Positions 41,979 through 50,416 are shown, numbered from the stretch's first letter. The stretch: 64,000 bases of DNA from Nitrosopumilus sp. (GCF_025699255.1 NZ_JAILWA010000006.1:24358-88357), one strand, 5' to 3'. Program-made: numbers and translations. The notes: generated by a model not told the origin, from the sequence alone.

Positions 41979-42731
41979 ATGTCCTTTGATGAAAATTCTG
42001 GAGATGAGTTTACAGAAAAAATCAAAATTCTTGCAACTGATGATGACAAAATAAAGTCTTTTGGTGAGTTATTTACCAATGATTCTAGTCGTGAAATCTT
42101 ACAATTGCTGTTCAATGAAGAATTAACTGCAAATCAAATTGCACAAAAAACAAAAATCTCACTTCAATTGGTGAAATACCACTTAATCAAACTACAAGAT
42201 TTAGGTATTGTAAAAATCTCTAAAATTGAAAAAAATTCAAAATCTCAAGATATGAAAGTTTACACTGCCACAAAATTTAGTATTGTTATTGTTCCTCCAA
42301 AACTTTCTGAAAAAACTAAAGAAAGTAAATTGCTTGTACGTTCTTTTCGACATATTTACAAAGTAGCCGGACTTGGAATTGCAACTGGAATTTCTGGATT
42401 ACTTTCATTATCTCAATTACCAAAAAGTAAAGAAATTTCTTTAGATGATTCAATTACAAGTAGACAGTTTGCTGTTGAAGAGTCTTCTAAAAAGATTGAA
42501 TCTTCTGAATTTCTTGCAAGAGATGAATCGTCGGAACCTGTGGCTGCTTCTGCACCAATGATAGAATCGGAAACAGAAGATTTTGAACACAACGCTGTTG
42601 ATATTGCAGAAACAATTGTTGATCCTGATGCTGTTTTTTCTGCAACTGATTTATTCTTGCCTCTTGTTGCAATTACAATTATTCTTGCTGGTTTGACTAT
42701 GTTCTATCTGTGGAAATCAAAGTCAAAATAA
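41979..42731 (+). CDS. membrane-tethered winged-helix regulator, 250 aa
   Basis: A transcription regulator apparently fixed to the membrane. Residues 30-95 are an ArsR-like winged helix (NDSSREILQLLFNEELTANQIAQKTKISLQLVKYHLIKLQDLGIVKIS). Residue ~124-144 (VAGLGIATGISGLLSLSQ) may be a first hydrophobic segment, and residues 226-247 (LFLPLVAITIILAGLTMFYLW) are a clear membrane helix, with the acidic Ser/Glu/Pro-rich stretch between them facing outside. The shared divergent promoter region with the beta-propeller gene suggests the two proteins work together, for example the propeller sensing and the regulator responding; that is inference. Confidence 0.75.
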   Translation: MSFDENSGDEFTEKIKILATDDDKIKSFGELFTNDSSREILQLLFNEELTANQIAQKTKISLQLVKYHLIKLQDLGIVKISKIEKNSKSQDMKVYTATKFSIVIVPPKLSEKTKESKLLVRSFRHIYKVAGLGIATGISGLLSLSQLPKSKEISLDDSITSRQFAVEESSKKIESSEFLARDESSEPVAASAPMIESETEDFEHNAVDIAETIVDPDAVFSATDLFLPLVAITIILAGLTMFYLWKSKSK

Positions 42732-43052
42732 CTATGAATCAAGCGTAACTTCAATTGTGACTCTTTTCTCTTTTGCTCTTTCTTCTCCTGGGTATTTTAA
42801 AATTGAAATTTTTTTATCTAGTTCTTCATCTTTGACAAGCTTTGCTTTCCCTGAAAATATTTGATCCTTGTATTTTATTTTAACATCTGGATTGTTTACT
42901 GCATTTTGGAACCAATCGCCATCTGGTCTGTGTCGTGAAAAATAGATTTTTCCATTATAATTTACTGCTCTGAGCATTACCGAATGTTCTTTGCCTGTCT
43001 TTCTCCCTTTGGTGGTTAGAATTGGCCTGAACAACTCTTCTTTAATTTCCAT
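42732..43052 (-). CDS. deazaflavin (F420)-dependent nitroreductase-family protein, 106 aa
   Basis: Small split-beta-barrel oxidoreductase. The N-terminal LTTKGRKTGKEHSVMLRAV, the FSRHRPDGDWFQNAVNNPDVKIKY segment and the size fit the DDN-type family that uses F420. Archaea with cofE, as here at 2942, can make the cofactor. Substrate unknown. The gene ends right at the stop of the convergent regulator gene with no gap. Confidence 0.75.
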   Translation of the reverse strand: MEIKEELFRPILTTKGRKTGKEHSVMLRAVNYNGKIYFSRHRPDGDWFQNAVNNPDVKIKYKDQIFSGKAKLVKDEELDKKISILKYPGEERAKEKRVTIEVTLDS

Positions 43053-43140
43053 GCGTGATTCTCTTCTGTCAAGTAATTTAACCTCATTGCTAGAAAATTC
43101 TGATATTCGATATGATAAGCAAATCTGTTGATTTGGCTAC

Positions 43141-43593
43141 ATGTCCGTAAAACTAGAAGGAATGCCAAACAATTTGGCCACTGCAGATACTTTTACTGGA
43201 AAAAAAGTCATAGATAGAGAAGGAATTGAATATGGCAAAGTCAAACATATTCACATCAATCAAGAAACACTAGCTGTGAACGGCGTCACTATTCATCAGG
43301 GATTCCGTAGAGATTATTTTCTATCTGAAGATTATATTGACAAATTTTCTGAGGAAACATTACTTCTTAGCAGGCCTCCTGTGAGAACTGGAATCCAAGT
43401 AACTGATATTGACAGACACAAAATTGGCAAAGTAAAAAGATTGCACAAGAATTCTGACACCAATGAATTAGAATCAATTGAGGTCAGTGACGGTTTGATG
43501 CATTCTAAAATTCTATCAAAATCTGACATTTGGGGCGTCGGAGAAAAAGTCATTTTGCGAATGACCAAAGAAGAATTCAAAAAACTCGAATAA
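43141..43593 (+). CDS. tandem PRC-barrel protein, 150 aa
   Basis: Two PRC-barrel-like units: GKKVIDREGIEYGKVKHIHINQETL (residues 20-45) and GIQVTDIDRHKIGKVKRLHKNSD (about 82-105), each followed by a strand-rich stretch. PRC barrels bind RNA or protein partners in archaea and photosystems; the target here is unknown. The N-terminal ATG is the first possible start. Confidence 0.75.
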   Translation: MSVKLEGMPNNLATADTFTGKKVIDREGIEYGKVKHIHINQETLAVNGVTIHQGFRRDYFLSEDYIDKFSEETLLLSRPPVRTGIQVTDIDRHKIGKVKRLHKNSDTNELESIEVSDGLMHSKILSKSDIWGVGEKVILRMTKEEFKKLE

Positions 43594-43630
43594 TTTTTCT
43601 AACTTTCTTTTTTTAAAATCGATTTATTGA

Positions 43631-43738
43631 TTACTCTGTTTTTTTAGAACAGATCTCGCATACAGGAATTCCTTCCTGAACTGATATCTCGACATTTGAT
43701 GAGTGACATTTTTGACACAATCCTTTCATATCGTTCAT
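43631..43738 (-). CDS. 35-residue zinc-ribbon protein
   Basis: A complete minus-strand frame (MNDMKGLCQKCHSSNVEI, then SVQEGIPVCEICSKKTE). C8, C11, C27 and C30 give C-x2-C-x15-C-x2-C, the spacing of a zinc ribbon. An A/T-rich box (ATAAAAAATTTAAAG on the minus strand) lies about 20-30 nt upstream. It sits in the 207-nt gap between the PRC-barrel gene and the ABC exporter. Such tiny zinc ribbons occur widely in archaea; function not known. Confidence 0.6.
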   Translation of the reverse strand: MNDMKGLCQKCHSSNVEISVQEGIPVCEICSKKTE

Positions 43739-43793
43739 CAGACATTTGGTCTTTAAATTTTTTATGAGGATCGAATAAACAAATACTTAGCAA

Positions 43794-43800
43794 TTTATAA
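43794..43800 (+). promoter_or_regulatory. TATA-like box of the ABC exporter
   Basis: TTTATAA, 21-28 nt before the in-frame TTG at 43822. This is why I place the ATPase start there and not at TTG 43801, which would begin inside the box. Confidence 0.45.
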
Positions 43801-43821
43801 TTGACAACTACGATCAATGTA

Positions 43822-44820
43822 TTGTATTCAATAGAGACTAAATCCCTAACAAAATCTTTTGGCGATGTAATTGCAGTAAACGATGTTTCATTCTCTGTTA
43901 AAAAAGGAGAAATTTTTGGTTTCTTGGGACCTAATGGTGCTGGAAAAAGTACAACAATGATGATTCTTACTACTTTGCTAAAACCTACATCCGGAGAAGC
44001 TTTGATTGCTGGATTTGATGTTACTGCAAATCCAAAAAAAGTTAGAGAAAATATTGGATATGTCCAACAAGAATCTACCGTTGATGAGTATCTTACCGGT
44101 AGAGAAAATCTTTTACTTCAAGCAAAATTAAATCATATTCCAAAAAACCAAATCAACAAAAGAATTGATGATGTTTTAGAATTGATTGAACTTGTTGAAA
44201 AACAAGATCAACCCGTTGTAACTTATTCTGGAGGAATGAGAAAAAGACTAGATATTGCTGGGGGATTACTACATCGACCCAAAGTATTGTTTCTAGATGA
44301 GCCTACGGTTGGGTTGGACATTCAAACTCGTAGAAAGATTTGGGAATATATCAAGAAAATCCACACTGAATTTGAGATGACAATTTTTGTCTCTACTCAC
44401 TATATGGAAGAAGCAGATCAGCTTTGTGATCGAGTTGGAATTATTGATGATGGAAAAATTCAAGTCATTGATTCCCCAGAAAACATGAAAAATGCCATGG
44501 GCAATGAAGTCATATCGATAATAATTGATGAAGGTAAAAACCATGAACCCTTCTTGACAGAGATTAAGAGCATAGAATTTGTAAATAAAATTAATCAGGA
44601 TGGGTTGAAACTTACTTTATTTGCATCAAATGGAACAGAAGTGATTCCAAAGATTTTCCAAATCTCATCAGAACTTGAAATTAAAATCAAATCTATATCC
44701 TTAACTCAACCAACACTTGATGATGTTTTCATTTCTTATACTGGACATGAAATCAAAGATGATGATTCTGGATTTAATAGAAAACGTGAACATGCAAAGA
44801 TGAAGAGGTTGCGTGCATGA
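43822..44820 (+). CDS. ABC transporter ATP-binding protein (DrrA-like)
   Basis: Energises export by the adjacent permease. Seen: Walker A FLGPNGAGKSTTMMIL, signature YSGGMRKRLDIAGGLLHRPKVLFLDEPTVGLD (signature plus Walker B), and H-loop STHYMEEADQL. The C-terminal extension (about residues 230-330) is the DUF4162-like tail common in drug and lipid exporters of this group. It overlaps the permease gene by 4 nt (ATGA). Substrate unknown. Confidence 0.92.
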   Translation: MYSIETKSLTKSFGDVIAVNDVSFSVKKGEIFGFLGPNGAGKSTTMMILTTLLKPTSGEALIAGFDVTANPKKVRENIGYVQQESTVDEYLTGRENLLLQAKLNHIPKNQINKRIDDVLELIELVEKQDQPVVTYSGGMRKRLDIAGGLLHRPKVLFLDEPTVGLDIQTRRKIWEYIKKIHTEFEMTIFVSTHYMEEADQLCDRVGIIDDGKIQVIDSPENMKNAMGNEVISIIIDEGKNHEPFLTEIKSIEFVNKINQDGLKLTLFASNGTEVIPKIFQISSELEIKIKSISLTQPTLDDVFISYTGHEIKDDDSGFNRKREHAKMKRLRA

Positions 44821-45602
44821 ACAGTTTGCTTTATGATACATACACAATATTTTGGAGAGAGTTAAAGAGATACAAAAAATCACGCAGCGGTGTTTTGATC
44901 AGATTGATACAACCTGCAATTTGGATCATAGTTATTGGCAATACTTTCTCTGGAACACAACCATTGATTCAATCTGTTGGTTTTGAAGGAGAATATATTG
45001 AATTTATGGCACCTGGTGTAATTATTCTCACTGCAATTTTTACCAGTATTTTTGGAGGTGTCAATACTTTATGGGATAGACGTTATGGTTTTATGAACAA
45101 GGCATTATCTTCTCCAATTTCCCGTTCTGCTATAGCATTAGGAAAGATGGCTGCAATCTCCTTGATTGCTGCATTACAAGCTAGTTTGATTTTGGGAATT
45201 GCTTTGGCAATTGGAGTTAATTTCCCTAACCCGATAATGATTGCACCAATCATGGCAATTGTTATTTTGTTTTCATTGGGATTTTCTGGAATCTCTGTAA
45301 TGATTGCAGCTACTGCAAAGTCCCAGGAGACTTTTTGGGGCATGATCAATTTTCTTGGAATGCCATTATTCATGCTCAGTCCCGCATTATTTCCGTTGGA
45401 GTTACTTCCTGATTGGCTTGCAGTAATTGCTAAACTTAATCCAGTTACTTACACTGTGTTACTTGTTAGGGAACTTATGACTGGCGTTTCTGAGGGTGGA
45501 ATCCCTATAATTTTGAGCCTTGGAATCTTGGTGGCATTTGTTTTTGCCATGGTTGGACTTGCAAGTTATGTGTTTACGCGTGAAGTAAACAAGCCTTTTT
45601 GA
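44817..45602 (+). CDS. ABC-2 type permease
   Basis: Membrane partner of the ATPase; about six membrane helices in 261 residues, starting with LLYDTYTIFWRELKRYKKSRSG in the cytoplasm and LIRLIQPAIWIIVIGNTF. The GMPLFMLSPALFPLELLP segment and the LNPVTYTVLLVRELM stretch are typical of DrrB-like permeases. Probable role: export of a drug, lipid or carbohydrate. It begins with the coupled ATG and is followed by 60 nt before the NHL gene. Confidence 0.9.
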   Translation: MNSLLYDTYTIFWRELKRYKKSRSGVLIRLIQPAIWIIVIGNTFSGTQPLIQSVGFEGEYIEFMAPGVIILTAIFTSIFGGVNTLWDRRYGFMNKALSSPISRSAIALGKMAAISLIAALQASLILGIALAIGVNFPNPIMIAPIMAIVILFSLGFSGISVMIAATAKSQETFWGMINFLGMPLFMLSPALFPLELLPDWLAVIAKLNPVTYTVLLVRELMTGVSEGGIPIILSLGILVAFVFAMVGLASYVFTREVNKPF

Positions 45603-45662
45603 CAATAATTGTAACATTAGCTAACCTTGGTAATGTTTCTCTAATTTTGAAATGAATACTCG

Positions 45663-47228
45663 TTGAAATTTCTTTATGCTACAATCATTGCTTTTACGGC
45701 TCTTTTAATCACTTCTTCTATTACTACATCTTATGGTTTTGAAAACTATGATCCGTTGGATACATGGGGACAATATGGCTTTTCAGAACCTGGCCATTTT
45801 GTCAACCCTCAGTATGTCGCAGTAGGTGAAGATGGGAGTGTGTATGTGACTGATTTTGGAAACAAACGCATTCAAAAATTTTCAAGTAACGGTGAATATC
45901 TTACACATTGGGGCAATAGCGGAAAACAATTAGGCGATTTTTACAATCCTTCTGGCATTGCAGTAAGTGATGACTCTGTGTTTGTTGTAGACAGAGACTT
46001 GAATCGCATTCAAAAGTTTTCTTTGGATGGAGAATTTATTAAAACATGGGGAAAGAAAGGAACCTCTGATGGCCAATTCTTTTATCCTAACGGAATAACA
46101 GTAAGCAATAACCTTCTATATGTTGTAGATACAGGAAATCAAAGAATCCAAATATTTTCTACTGATGGTGACTTTGTTTCATCATTTGGTTCTAGTGGGT
46201 TAGATCCTGGCCAATTTCTAAATGTTGTTGGTATTAGCTCGGATGTGGATGGAAATATTTTTGTTACTGATAAAGGAAATAACAAAATTGAAAAATTTAA
46301 TGCTGATGGTGAGCTGTTAACATCATTTTCATTTTATTTTCCAAGTTATGTGTTTGCTCCAGAATCTATAGTTATTTCACCTTTTGGTGACATATTTGTA
46401 GTAAATTCTGCCGATGATAGAATTTTACATTTGAATGAGAATTCTGATTTACGTCTAAACCAATTTGCTCAAAACGGTCCATATCCTGATACTTTTGAGA
46501 ATATCTCTGGGTTGGCAATTGGAATTAATGGTGAATTACTAGTACTTGATTCTAAAACACATGCTATCCAATTATTTGAAACTGAATTTTTTGAACAACC
46601 TGCAGAATCCTACTATGTTGCACCTGTTGAAGTTAGACCTCCTCACAGAGATCAAACTAAACCTGAAATCACTGCCCCTGACTCAATCGTAGTAGAGGCA
46701 GAAGATGTCCAAACAGATGTCTCTATTGGAATTGCCACAGCAACTGATGCAAGTGGAATTAAAACAATCATTAACAACGCTCCTGAAGGATTCAAGCCTG
46801 GAATCACCAATGTTATTTGGATAGCCTTTGATAATGCCGGACATAGCGCTACTGACTATCAGCGTATTACTGTAAACACATGTGGTCATAATCCTTCCAC
46901 ATACAATCTCATTGAAGGAACATCTGGAGATGATGTCATTTCTGGAACCGATGGAGATGATTTGATCTTTGGAATGGGAGGCAATGATCTAATCTCTGGA
47001 GGATTAGGAAATGATTGTATTTTTGGAGGTAGTGGAGATGATATTATTTCAGGTAATGAGGGTGATGATACAATTAAAGGAAATTCTGGTCATGACATTC
47101 TGAAAGGAAATTCTGGAAATGATTTGATCTATGCAAATTCTGGCTCTGATGTGATGGATGGCGGTGAATCATTTGATAGATGTCATGTTGATTCCGATAA
47201 AGATCTGACACTAAATTGTGAAGAATAG
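45663..47228 (+). CDS. exported NHL / HYR / RTX-like multidomain protein, 521 aa
   Basis: Signal peptide at 1-25 (MKFLYATIIAFTALLITSSITTSYG). Residues 40-290 hold about five NHL repeats (GSVYVTDFGNKRIQKFSSNGEYLTHWG and relatives), a propeller. Residues 325-410 look like a HYR domain (PEITAPDSIVVEAE to VTNVIWIAFDNAGHSA). From about 418 the C-terminus has Ca2+-binding-like nonapeptide repeats (GTSGDDVISGTDGDDLIFGMGGND and more, about ten). The plan fits a surface or secreted adhesin that folds on meeting calcium; such repeats are bacterial-looking and notable in an archaeon. TTG start. Confidence 0.8.
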   Translation: MKFLYATIIAFTALLITSSITTSYGFENYDPLDTWGQYGFSEPGHFVNPQYVAVGEDGSVYVTDFGNKRIQKFSSNGEYLTHWGNSGKQLGDFYNPSGIAVSDDSVFVVDRDLNRIQKFSLDGEFIKTWGKKGTSDGQFFYPNGITVSNNLLYVVDTGNQRIQIFSTDGDFVSSFGSSGLDPGQFLNVVGISSDVDGNIFVTDKGNNKIEKFNADGELLTSFSFYFPSYVFAPESIVISPFGDIFVVNSADDRILHLNENSDLRLNQFAQNGPYPDTFENISGLAIGINGELLVLDSKTHAIQLFETEFFEQPAESYYVAPVEVRPPHRDQTKPEITAPDSIVVEAEDVQTDVSIGIATATDASGIKTIINNAPEGFKPGITNVIWIAFDNAGHSATDYQRITVNTCGHNPSTYNLIEGTSGDDVISGTDGDDLIFGMGGNDLISGGLGNDCIFGGSGDDIISGNEGDDTIKGNSGHDILKGNSGNDLIYANSGSDVMDGGESFDRCHVDSDKDLTLNCEE

Positions 47229-47302
47229 AAATAAACTATATAGTTCTATTACTCTATCTATCAGTATATTTTAAAAATAGAAAATGATCATGTCTCTTAT
47301 AC

Positions 47303-47321
47303 TGTAAAAATTATTTTTACA
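47303..47321. promoter_or_regulatory. 19-bp dyad before the three-repeat protein
   Basis: TGTAAAAA and TTTTTACA with a TTA centre, ending 5 nt before the ATG at 47327 and starting right after a TTATAC box (47298-47303). Same position relative to TATA box and start as the dyad at 28546. An AT-rich palindrome could also be chance. Confidence 0.4.
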
Positions 47322-47326
47322 ACATA

Positions 47327-48919
47327 ATGACTTGTAAAAACGCAAAAAACATTGCAATATTTAGTATTGTTGCATTATGTGCAATAGGATCATTTGGAAT
47401 CACAAATGTATTTGCTGAAGAATCTGAAGAGGCAACTACTGACTACTCAATGGCAGATGATGTAGAAGCTATTTTCACATTTACCTTCCGAGATGGGATT
47501 GAAGTACATAAATTCCCTATTTTTAAAATGGGTCAGAATTTTGTAGATAATAGCGGTGTTTCATTCACTGTTGAAGGAATAATTACTAAAGCTCCTCATT
47601 TGTACAAAGCACTCGATGAATCATTCTTCTACCGTTTACAAACAACTGGTGGTAGTAGTTATGAGTATGATTATCGTTACTTTGAAGTAGATGTTGATTT
47701 TGTCAAAAATGGCAATTCTGTAAAAACTCTGAACTACTATAACTGTGAAATTGAAGACTATCAGGTAACCACTCTCAATGATGACTATGAAAGTTATTTA
47801 TCTTCTAAAACTGGATTTGCAGTAATAGATGAAATTGAATTTAATTGTGGTGGATTAGAAAAATCAGAACATTCTAAATCTAGAACTGTTGATAGAACAC
47901 TTAATGACTTTGGTGCTCTTGACTATACATTTGCAAATGATGTTAGAACTAGTGTGACATTTGACTTTGATGATGGTATGGAAAAAATTGAATTCCCATA
48001 CTTTGAGTTAGTTTCAGGATTTGCTGAAAGTGCAGATACTGTTAGTGCTCAATTCAAAGTAGAAAGTGTAGTTGGAGATTATCCCTTATTGTACAAAGCA
48101 ATTGATAACGCCCGTAAAGTTTCTGGTTTAGGAACCGCATTCAACACTGATTTTGATGCCTTGGTGGAATTTACTAAAGACGGTCAAGTTCTAAGAGGCT
48201 TTGATTTCAGAGATTGTATTGTAGAGTCTGCAGAGATAACAACCTTGTCTGATAAAGAAGAGGGCTTTACAGGAAAAAGCGGCTTTGCTTTAGTTCAGGA
48301 AATTCAATTTCAATGTTCAGGACTTACCCCTATCAATGATCATTTGAAAACAATAAAAGGTGATGTTCCTAGTTGGGATAATGCACTAATTCATAATGCA
48401 TTACCAAATCACGAATTCCCTACAACTAACAATGTACATGCAGTAGCAACATTCACTCATCTTAAAGGACAAGAAATCATTGACTTTCCAATCTATGATC
48501 AAGGTACGGTTCTGACTCGTTCAAATCCTACCTTCACGCTAACAGGAATTGTGACAGATACTCCTTTGTTATATTCAGCAGTTGATATTAATCAAAAACT
48601 CAAAGGACTTACTGGTACTCACCAAATTGTGGATGTATTCGAAGTTGATGTTGATTTGATGAAAGATGATGAAGTGATTAGAGGCTTCAATTATGTTGAT
48701 TGTAGAGTAACTGACTATGTTGTAGAATCTCAACGTGATAAAGAAGAAAGTTACTTCAAGGGATTTGCACTTTCAAATACTATTAATTTTGAATGTCAAG
48801 GATACCATCCAAACAACCCTGTATATGACGCAATGTTCAAAGTAGACAAAGCAAACACCCCAAGCTCAAAAGATCTCAGCAACACCCAAAAGTGGCGTCC
48901 TGATTTCACTGCTAATTAG
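47327..48919 (+). CDS. exported protein of three homologous domains, 530 aa
   Basis: Signal peptide to about residue 28 (NIAIFSIVALCAIGSFGITNVFA|E). Then three copies of a ~145-residue domain (about 40-190, 200-345, 365-510), each with the pattern 'FPxF..G..F......F...G', 'LLYKA.D', 'FEVDVDFxK....LNY.NCE..DY.VTTL.D', 'GFAVIDEI.FNCGGL'. A conserved Cys pair in each may form a disulfide. No anchor or enzyme motif is seen, so it may be a free or surface-layer-associated protein. Start ATG 47327, behind a palindrome. Confidence 0.75.
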   Translation: MTCKNAKNIAIFSIVALCAIGSFGITNVFAEESEEATTDYSMADDVEAIFTFTFRDGIEVHKFPIFKMGQNFVDNSGVSFTVEGIITKAPHLYKALDESFFYRLQTTGGSSYEYDYRYFEVDVDFVKNGNSVKTLNYYNCEIEDYQVTTLNDDYESYLSSKTGFAVIDEIEFNCGGLEKSEHSKSRTVDRTLNDFGALDYTFANDVRTSVTFDFDDGMEKIEFPYFELVSGFAESADTVSAQFKVESVVGDYPLLYKAIDNARKVSGLGTAFNTDFDALVEFTKDGQVLRGFDFRDCIVESAEITTLSDKEEGFTGKSGFALVQEIQFQCSGLTPINDHLKTIKGDVPSWDNALIHNALPNHEFPTTNNVHAVATFTHLKGQEIIDFPIYDQGTVLTRSNPTFTLTGIVTDTPLLYSAVDINQKLKGLTGTHQIVDVFEVDVDLMKDDEVIRGFNYVDCRVTDYVVESQRDKEESYFKGFALSNTINFECQGYHPNNPVYDAMFKVDKANTPSSKDLSNTQKWRPDFTAN

Positions 48920-48923
48920 AGCA

Positions 48924-48949
48924 TTTTTTCTTTTCTTTTCTTTTTATTA
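48924..48949 (+). terminator. T-rich transcription terminator
   Basis: Broken runs of T (TTTTTTCTTTTCTTTTCTTTTT) begin 5 nt after the three-repeat gene stop, as in archaeal poly-T termination sites. Confidence 0.45.
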
Positions 48950-49031
48950 TTTACGATCAGCATCGTATATGCTGTTTGATTTTTAATAATACCTTGGTTT
49001 TTATTTCCGCAAAAATTTTTTCAAACATTCA

Positions 49032-50117
49032 ATGGACATATTACAATTAATTCAATCAAACCTGCTTACTCCGATAATCTTGTTTTTCTTGTTTGGAATA
49101 ATTGCAGCCAGAATAAAATCTGACTTGAAAATTCCTGAAGCCATATCTGAATTTTTACCCATCTATCTTCTTGCAGCAATTGGACTTCATGGTGGAATAG
49201 AAATGAGAAATACTGGATTTGAAAATATGTTGATTCCAATGTTTGCAGCAATTGGACTGTCTTTGTTGTTTACACTAAATCACTATCAAATTTTACGAAG
49301 ACTAGGAAAGTTCAATCTTTTTGATTCATATGCATTAGCATCTACATATGGTGCTGTAGGTGCAGTACATTTTTCTGTTGGTTTATCCTTTTTGAAAAAT
49401 CAAGGAGTCGCTTCGGAAGGATATATTGCAGCAATTCTTGCAGTACTAGAACCTCTTGCCTTCATTTTAGCAATATTTATGACAAATATGGCAGTTTCAA
49501 AACAGATCAAAGCAAAAAAACAATCTTTTGCAGATGATGGCTCTTCAGATATAGATGTTGGTTTAAACCAAACAAAGACAAAACTCTCAAAAGTATTACA
49601 TGAATCTATAACTGGTAAAGCAATTGTAATTCTTCTTGGCAGCATTGTGATTGGTTACATTATTGGTGAAGATGGTTTTGAATCAATCAAGATTGTATTT
49701 GATGATATGTTTACTGGGGCAATAGTGATTTTCATGATTGAAATGGGTATTATTGCTGGCCAGAGACTCGATGATATCAAAAAAGTAGGTATTTTTCTTA
49801 CTGCATTTGCCATCATCATACCTGTATTCAATGGAACAATTGGTGTTTTAGTTTCAACTGCGCTCGGATTAAGCATAGGGGGAGCAGTCATGTTTGGATT
49901 GCTGATGGCTAGTGCTTCTTTTATTGCCGCACCTGCAGTTTTACGACATGCAATTCCTCAAGCAAAACCCAGCCTATACATTACATCTGCCTTGGGGATA
50001 ACCTTTCCATTTAACATCATTGTCACGTTACCCATCTTGTTTACAATATCTACACTTGTTCATACTGGAGAAGGAACGATAGACTTATTCCATTACATTA
50101 CTGAGGGGTTCTTGTGA
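49032..50117 (+). CDS. sbtA: SbtA-type sodium-dependent bicarbonate transporter
   Basis: Membrane permease of the SbtA family, which takes up bicarbonate with sodium. About ten helices in 361 aa. Family marks: NLLTPIILFFLFGIIAARIKSDLKIPEAISEFLPIYLLAAIGLHGG at the start, STYGAVGAVHFSVGLSFLKNQGVASEGYIAAILAVLEPLAFI, and HYITEGFL at the end. Its stop overlaps the start of an SbtB-like gene by 4 nt, the same pairing as in cyanobacteria. In an ammonia oxidiser it would supply bicarbonate for the hydroxypropionate/hydroxybutyrate cycle. Confidence 0.85.
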   Translation: MDILQLIQSNLLTPIILFFLFGIIAARIKSDLKIPEAISEFLPIYLLAAIGLHGGIEMRNTGFENMLIPMFAAIGLSLLFTLNHYQILRRLGKFNLFDSYALASTYGAVGAVHFSVGLSFLKNQGVASEGYIAAILAVLEPLAFILAIFMTNMAVSKQIKAKKQSFADDGSSDIDVGLNQTKTKLSKVLHESITGKAIVILLGSIVIGYIIGEDGFESIKIVFDDMFTGAIVIFMIEMGIIAGQRLDDIKKVGIFLTAFAIIIPVFNGTIGVLVSTALGLSIGGAVMFGLLMASASFIAAPAVLRHAIPQAKPSLYITSALGITFPFNIIVTLPILFTISTLVHTGEGTIDLFHYITEGFL

Positions 50118-50416
50118 AACTGTATAATGTTAAACTGCTTACCATAACTTGTGAGATTTTAGCACAAGAAAACATCATTGATATTCTCAAAAAACATGAG
50201 ATCACTGGATATACAACATATGAAGTTGATGGGAATGGTGCACGTGGAATCCGCGGACAAGGTCTCAAAAATGAAAAAAATGTCAAAGTGGAAGTAATTA
50301 TGCGCGAGGAAAAACTTCAAGATGTCGTTGAAGAAATTTCAAGAACATTATTTGCAAATTTTGCAATTGTTCTCTATGTTAGTGATGTCGGTATTGTACG
50401 AATTGAAAAATTTTAA
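50114..50416 (+). CDS. SbtB-like PII-family regulatory protein, 100 aa
   Basis: PII-like trimeric signalling protein that, in cyanobacteria, binds adenine nucleotides and controls SbtA. Seen: a ferredoxin-like start (LYNVKLLTITCEILAQENIIDILKKHEITGYTTYEVDGNGARGIRGQG), with the GNGARGIRGQG stretch in the T-loop place, and a C-terminal IVLYVSDVGIVRI. There is no C-terminal Cys-Gly-Pro-Glu-Gly-Cys-like loop, found in some SbtB proteins. Coupled to sbtA by a 4-nt overlap. A role as carbon/energy sensor for the transporter is the natural inference. Confidence 0.75.
   Translation: MKLYNVKLLTITCEILAQENIIDILKKHEITGYTTYEVDGNGARGIRGQGLKNEKNVKVEVIMREEKLQDVVEEISRTLFANFAIVLYVSDVGIVRIEKF

Noticed and set aside
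48956..48975. Dyad CAGCAT/ATGCTG after the three-repeat gene
   Set aside because: Arms of six bases and a neighbouring competing hairpin; too weak to call a regulatory site.
49230..49900. Minus-strand frames inside sbtA
   Set aside because: They are short and mirror the hydrophobic helices of the plus-strand gene.
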